In this document: one piece after another, positions 6,161 through 9,865 of the stretch | Layout: each line of letters starts with the position of its first letter | Position numbering within the stretch: the first letter of the stretch is position 1 | NCBI GenBank assembly: GCA_023458215.1 | Contig: JAEXAJ010000080.1 | Location: forward strand, 1-9,865 | Direction of reading: 5' to 3' | DNA length: 9,865 bases | DNA from: Bacteroidota bacterium | GTDB taxonomy: Bacteria > Bacteroidota > Bacteroidia > Bacteroidales > Bacteroidaceae | Position numbers and translations under genes: made by a program | The notes under the pieces: generated by a model | Seen by the model: the letters and a program-made list of their open reading frames with translations, nothing else | What the model was told of the DNA's origin: nothing | The model's database searches: none

Positions 6161-8073
6161 TTTTTAGAATGAAGATTTTTCATTTATTTCTATTCTGCCT
6201 ATTTTGTCTCAGTTGTATAAATAGAATGGATGAAAAAGTTAATATATTAAGTAAAAAGTTAGAAGCAGTATCACTCTTGTCTTCTGCTTCTGACTCTTTA
6301 TTACATGAGGTAGAATCCTTATCTCCTCATCAGCAAGTTAAAATATTGTTAAGTATATCGTTTAATGATGAGGAAACTTTTTTAGGAATAGAAAAGCAAG
6401 AGAGACTTTTGCTTAAAGCATTTACTTTTGCTTCAAAAAAAGAGCAAAAAAGAATATTGCAAAGACTTATTGCTTTGTATCAAAAGTTAGGTCAATTAGG
6501 TTTTTCAAATGCAACTTCAAAAGGAATAAAACGATGTGAAGAGCTGGAAACTCAGTATCCTTTATCAAAAGAAGAATTAAGTAATCTAAGGCGAATAAAG
6601 GCCAATTTGTTGAATAAACAAGGATCATATAAAGAAAGTATCTCTCTTTTATATGATTTATTAGAAGAAGATCGTAACGCTGGAAAAAGTGCATTGATGA
6701 TAGAAGATCTTTATACAATAGCTACTTATTTTATTAGATTAGGAGATCAAGAGACAGGACGTTCAATGTTAAATGATATCTACTTTCAAGCAACTGCTGA
6801 AGGACTAACTGAACAGCAATTTATATATTTGTCATCCATACTTGATGTCTCATATAAATTGAAGCGTTATAATGACGTTGTCAGTATGTGTAGAACAGTT
6901 GATTTAGACTCAGTAACTAAATATATTTCTTCTTCGACTTACATTATTCTAGCGAATAGTTATTTGCAACTTCAAAAACCTGATAGTGCACGCTTTTACT
7001 TAAACCAAATGAATCAGAAGTCTCAGAAAGGTTTTGGAATGGTGTATTATTGTCGGATGGCTGAAACGTATATTTCAGAGAACTGTGAAGACTCTGCTGC
7101 TTTTTGTTTAGATAAAGCAGTAAAAATTTGGGGAGTAATGGATAAATCTCAGGAAAGTGATAAAACCCTTCCTTTATACTTTATGTACGTCTATCCCTCC
7201 TATGCCTCTTTATTGCAGAAAAATGGGAAATTACAACAAGCACTTGAAGCCTTTCAATTTGTCGAGCCTTTAATGAAAACACCGGTTTCTGAGCCGGAGC
7301 GTTTGGAAAAGCAAATTGAAGCCCTTGGTCGTTACAGTGATTTTTGCCGATTAACCAAGCAATATGAGAAAGCTACTGAGCTATTGACATTTCGAGATTC
7401 TATTCAAAGGATGTATTATGAGAATAAAATAAGTCTCGATAGTAAACATTGGGTTGATAGATTTGAAATTCAAGAATTGACTTATAAGAATGAAAAACTG
7501 GATGAAGAAATTAAAAATGCGAAGCGCATATCATCTATCTTTTTGGGAGCTTCGATAACTTTTTTAGTTCTATTCGTTATAATTATATATCAACGTCAGC
7601 AGACAAAGAAACAGTATAAGAGACTTTATGAGAATAGGGAACGAGAAATACTGCTCTCTACTGATTTATCTCAGCCTGTACCCCCGCTTCCTAAGAAACG
7701 AGAACTCACTCCCCAGGAAAAACTTTTTCAGGCTGCAAGAACAATGCTTGAATCGCAGAAACTTTACTTGAATAGTACGCTGACATTGGACATATTAGCT
7801 GAAAAACTTAGTTCGAATCGTTCTACATTATCAGCATGTATCAATCAATCTTCGGGGGTTAATTTTAATCAGTGGGTTAACGATTATCGTATAAATTATA
7901 TAAAGCAGCGTATGACTGCTACCACTGATCTTCGTGAAATCTATAAAGAGGCTGGTTTTAATTCTCAAAATGCCTTTTACAGCAGTTTCAAAAAACGAAT
8001 AGGCTGTACTCCTAAAGAATATCTTAAAAAGATTAACTCCGATACATTTTATGATACGGATACTGTGTCATAA
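6157..8073 (+). CDS. TPR - transmembrane - AraC-type HTH regulator
   Basis: The ATG at 6157 overlaps the ferredoxin stop (ATGA) and gives 638 residues; an in-frame ATG at 6169 gives MKIFHLFLFCLFCLSC, a compact signal with a possible lipid-attached Cys, and is an alternative start. The long ORF opens further upstream at 6118, but that start would lie inside the ferredoxin gene. After the signal come about 430 mainly helical residues with TPR-like pairs (for example SYKESISLLYDLLEE and ANSYLQLQKPDSARFYLNQM), a short coiled stretch, one membrane segment at about 458-479 (ISSIFLGASITFLVLFVII), and a C-terminal AraC-type helix-turn-helix at about 540-625, including LTLDILAEKLSSNRSTLSAC and AGFNSQNAFYSSFKKRIG, with CTPKEYLKK at its end. 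The predicted topology is a periplasmic TPR sensor and a cytoplasmic DNA-binding domain, a one-component layout seen in Bacteroidota. As last gene of the cluster it probably controls the operon. The coding region is visibly more AT-rich than the receptor gene. Confidence 0.88.
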   Translation: MIFRMKIFHLFLFCLFCLSCINRMDEKVNILSKKLEAVSLLSSASDSLLHEVESLSPHQQVKILLSISFNDEETFLGIEKQERLLLKAFTFASKKEQKRILQRLIALYQKLGQLGFSNATSKGIKRCEELETQYPLSKEELSNLRRIKANLLNKQGSYKESISLLYDLLEEDRNAGKSALMIEDLYTIATYFIRLGDQETGRSMLNDIYFQATAEGLTEQQFIYLSSILDVSYKLKRYNDVVSMCRTVDLDSVTKYISSSTYIILANSYLQLQKPDSARFYLNQMNQKSQKGFGMVYYCRMAETYISENCEDSAAFCLDKAVKIWGVMDKSQESDKTLPLYFMYVYPSYASLLQKNGKLQQALEAFQFVEPLMKTPVSEPERLEKQIEALGRYSDFCRLTKQYEKATELLTFRDSIQRMYYENKISLDSKHWVDRFEIQELTYKNEKLDEEIKNAKRISSIFLGASITFLVLFVIIIYQRQQTKKQYKRLYENREREILLSTDLSQPVPPLPKKRELTPQEKLFQAARTMLESQKLYLNSTLTLDILAEKLSSNRSTLSACINQSSGVNFNQWVNDYRINYIKQRMTATTDLREIYKEAGFNSQNAFYSSFKKRIGCTPKEYLKKINSDTFYDTDTVS

Positions 8074-8098
8074 TAAATCTTTTACCTTGTCCTAAATA

Positions 8099-8192
8099 TA
8101 TCTGAGCCCTACCTTGTCCGCTATTTGTCTGCTATATATCCCCCTAACCGAAGATGAAGCGGAGAAGTAGCGGAGCAGGTATAGCTCGGATG
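8099..8192. repeat. Long imperfect inverted repeat (41-position stem) between convergent genes
   Basis: The left arm 8099-8139 pairs with the right arm 8152-8192 around a loop of about 12 nt (8140-8151). By hand, 29 of 41 positions make Watson-Crick pairs, 5 are G-U wobbles when read as plus-strand RNA, and 7 are mismatches. The longest uninterrupted blocks are TACCT/AGGTA and TCCGCTA/TAGCGGA. The wobbles would become A-C mismatches in the opposite transcript, so the structure is more stable in the 3' UTR of the regulator gene. No clear T-tract follows on either strand, so it is not a canonical intrinsic terminator, though it may still end or protect transcripts from both sides. It could also be a copy of a dispersed short hairpin element. 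Confidence 0.7.
8114..8135 (+). repeat. Two tandem 11-bp direct repeats within the hairpin arm
   Basis: TTGTCCGCTAT (8114-8124) is followed directly by TTGTCTGCTAT (8125-8135), with one difference. The other arm mirrors this with AGCGGAG at 8158-8164 and 8169-8175, again 11 bp apart. The 10-mer TACCTTGTCC also occurs twice, at 8083-8092 and 8110-8119. The repeats are short but clustered. Confidence 0.6.
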
Positions 8193-8215
8193 AAAACAGA
8201 TTGGATTTTATGATT

Positions 8216-8563
8216 CTACAATCCTACTATATTTAAACGAGAAAAAATATCTTTCCTATATTCTCTTCCAATGGGGATTTCTGCCTCACCTATATAGATT
8301 GTATTACCAAGAATGCGTTCTATATGATGTATATTGACGATGAAAGCGCGGTGAGTACGATTGAATATCTCTGTTGGTAAATATTCTTGTAATTCTGCAA
8401 GTGATATAGCGAACACCTTTCTTAAGTTATTGGAAAAATATATATAGCAATAACTACCTGAGGCTTCTAAATATAGAATTTCATCATACAAATGTCTACA
8501 GTATACTTCATTCTCCTTTAAATAAATACTTTCTGTAACAGGAATTTTAGATTGCGTTTCCAT
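8216..8563 (-). CDS. Stand-alone LytTR-domain DNA-binding protein
   Basis: This 115-residue protein consists almost wholly of a LytTR DNA-binding domain (about residues 12-112). Family marks are ILYLEASGSYCYIYF at 29-43, the core FNRTHRAFIVNIHHIERI at 67-84, and IPIGREYRKDI at 96-106. LytTR proteins bind DNA through a beta-rich fold and usually sit behind a receiver domain (LytR/AgrA type); here there is no receiver and no membrane segment, so it is either a one-component regulator or depends on a partner elsewhere. The first 11 residues (METQSKIPVTE) are a short tail. The start at 8563 follows a purine-rich AAAGAG stretch. A TATCTTTA on the minus strand at 8600-8607 resembles the Bacteroides -7 box, but no well-placed -33 element was found. 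It converges on the upstream operon across the hairpin. Targets are unknown; a link to the operon cannot be claimed from position alone. Confidence 0.88.
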   Translation of the reverse strand: METQSKIPVTESIYLKENEVYCRHLYDEILYLEASGSYCYIYFSNNLRKVFAISLAELQEYLPTEIFNRTHRAFIVNIHHIERILGNTIYIGEAEIPIGREYRKDIFSRLNIVGL

Positions 8564-8770
8564 TTCTCTTTTTTTATTATACGATCATAAATTCATTTGT
8601 AAAGATAGGCCAAAAAAGAGTTTAATGCTTTCTCAAAAAAATAGTTTATGTGACTCAAAGTAGTAATAGCTTGAATTATAAAAGGTTGTATGCTCTTATC
8701 GTGCTTCTTCTTTTTATGATTTAGGAATTGTATGGATGATTTTGCAATCTTATTTGGCTTTGAATGAATA
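8564..8770. other. Intergenic region without a recognisable gene
   Basis: This 207-bp AT-rich stretch lies between two minus-strand genes. It should carry the 3' end of the radical SAM transcript and the promoter of the LytTR gene. I found no RNA gene, strong palindrome or convincing small ORF in it. Confidence 0.6.
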
Positions 8771-9865
8771 TTATAAAGATGGATTTGTACCTATTGCTTT
8801 GAATATGGGTCTAGGCATTTGTATTTCTGATTCATATCCAAACCAATAACCTTGTTCTGCATTTTCGTCTATTGGAAGGAAACATAAGCGAAGGCTTTCT
8901 TTATATTTTCCATAAATCACTTCCCAGTTTTCGGGTGGGATCAGGCGCTTCGTTTTCACTTTTTCTGCCGGTATTTTCTTTAAAGACATGCCGGCTTCTA
9001 TCCAGGCAATGCTGACTGCTGTTTGAAAAACAGGATAATTTATTTTACAAAATTTATAAAGAATCAATCCTCGTTTTTCCAAACTCATCGGTTGGTCTAT
9101 CAGACTTCTTTGTATCAGATGTATTAAGAACAGGTGAAGAAAGTTGTCGTCGTTCAATATTAACATGCGGGTAATATCTTGCCAAGCAGGTGTATTGTAG
9201 AAACCATCCAACAGACGTGATAAATGGCGTGCGGTTTGTAATTCACTGACGCTTATTTCGTGAGTTTGCAAAACCTCGTATGGAGGTAGAGGAGAGTATT
9301 GGATACCTAACTCTTCAGCTTTTCTTCGCATCTCAGTACCAGGGAGTAGTTTTAAAGATTCTAATTGAATTTCTCCAGCGTGGTATTCTGCTAGTGTACG
9401 CACATCTTCAAATATCTCTGATAGCTTATATAAGGGTAACCCTGCAATAAGATCAGCATGGGTTTCCATATTGGAAAGAGAACAAAGAAACTTTAAACCT
9501 TCAAGCGCATCATCCAGCTTACCTATGCGGCGACTCTTTTGAAGAACAGGCTCATGTAAACTTTGAATTCCGGCTTCGAGATGAAGCAATCCTTCAGGCA
9601 ATTGTTTCAGCGCTTGTTTTAATTCATTGGTCAATAAAGCCGGATGCATTTCCAAATGAAAATGTATGTCTGGAGCAAATTCTAAGAATAGTTGAAGCAA
9701 CTCATTGGCTCTGCGTGGGTTGTAATTGAAAGTGCGATCGAGTATACGTACATTCTTTATGCCGTGCTGATGAATCAGTTGGAGTCGTTCTCGAATGCTC
9801 TCAATAGATAAGGTGCGTACGGGTTTTTCTCCTCCACTGACGCAGAAAGCACAAGTATTGAAGCA
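8771..9865 (-). CDS. B12-binding/DUF4080-type radical SAM protein, C-terminal part (partial)
   Basis: The frame is open to the right edge, so 364 residues are visible and the N-terminus lies outside. The first visible residues are CFNTCAFCVSGG, which carries the radical SAM CxxxCxxC motif (Cys codons at 9863-9865, 9851-9853 and 9842-9844) that binds the [4Fe-4S] cluster with S-adenosylmethionine. Then come VRILDRTFNYNPRRANELL, FHLEMHPALL, LEAGIQSLHEPVLQKSRR and ADLIAGLPL, typical beta-strand motifs of a radical SAM barrel. The last 170 residues or so match what I recall of the DUF4080 C-terminal region. In this family a cobalamin-binding domain normally precedes the radical SAM core; it would be off-window and is not seen here. 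A TTG at 9700 is not the start, because the reading frame with its conserved motifs continues upstream. The substrate is unknown; the usual annotation is B12-binding domain-containing radical SAM protein. Confidence 0.88.
   Translation of the reverse strand, partial: CFNTCAFCVSGGEKPVRTLSIESIRERLQLIHQHGIKNVRILDRTFNYNPRRANELLQLFLEFAPDIHFHLEMHPALLTNELKQALKQLPEGLLHLEAGIQSLHEPVLQKSRRIGKLDDALEGLKFLCSLSNMETHADLIAGLPLYKLSEIFEDVRTLAEYHAGEIQLESLKLLPGTEMRRKAEELGIQYSPLPPYEVLQTHEISVSELQTARHLSRLLDGFYNTPAWQDITRMLILNDDNFLHLFLIHLIQRSLIDQPMSLEKRGLILYKFCKINYPVFQTAVSIAWIEAGMSLKKIPAEKVKTKRLIPPENWEVIYGKYKESLRLCFLPIDENAEQGYWFGYESEIQMPRPIFKAIGTNPSL

Noticed and set aside
8083..8119. The TACCTTGTCC direct repeats as LytTR binding sites
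   Set aside because: LytTR proteins often bind direct repeats about two helical turns apart, but these are 27 bp apart, do not fit the usual LytTR site, and lie downstream of both genes.
8664..8864. Plus-strand open frame of about 60 codons (KVVCSYRASSFYDLGIVW...) across the intergenic region
   Set aside because: Its right half is antisense to the conserved end of the radical SAM gene, it has no good start near its 5' end, and it matches no family I know.
9698..9700. TTG start for the radical SAM gene
   Set aside because: The frame continues upstream to the window edge and includes the CxxxCxxC motif, so the TTG is an internal Leu codon.

Overview
The window looks like a chromosomal segment from a member of the Bacteroidales, most likely Bacteroides or a close relative. 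The evidence is its moderate-to-low GC content, weak Shine-Dalgarno sequences, a TonB-dependent receptor paired with Bacteroidota-only families (DUF4876-like lipoprotein, DUF6850-like barrel), a lipoprotein with an acidic CSEDE export-type signal, and a TPR-transmembrane-AraC regulator. No RNA genes, insertion sequences or CRISPR arrays were seen.

Layout. Positions 1-354 (minus strand) hold the N-terminal part of a multi-pass membrane protein that runs off the left edge. It may be the sensor half of a membrane-anchored AraC-type regulator. A divergent promoter region of about 120 bp separates it from a rightward five-gene cluster: a TonB-dependent receptor (475-3102), a surface-type DUF4876-like lipoprotein (3148-4326), a DUF6850-like outer-membrane barrel (4334-5878), a 75-residue 2[4Fe-4S] ferredoxin (5933-6160), and a TPR/AraC one-component regulator (6157-8073) whose start overlaps the ferredoxin stop in an ATGA. 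The gene spacings (45, 7, 54 and -4 bp) suggest one transcript. After it comes an intergenic region dominated by a long imperfect hairpin (8099-8192), where transcription converges with a minus-strand stand-alone LytTR regulator (8216-8563). A 207-bp stretch without a gene follows, then the C-terminal 364 residues of a minus-strand radical SAM protein of the B12-binding/DUF4080 type, which runs off the right edge. Its CxxxCxxC motif lies at the very edge of the window.

How the genes may work together (inference). The receptor, lipoprotein and second barrel form an outer-membrane module that probably captures or moves a scarce ligand. The linked ferredoxin hints at a redox or metal-related step in the cytoplasm. 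The terminal regulator, with a predicted periplasmic TPR sensor and cytoplasmic DNA-binding domain, is well placed to control the operon. The ligand cannot be read from the sequence. This cluster is the most likely candidate for an undescribed system here.
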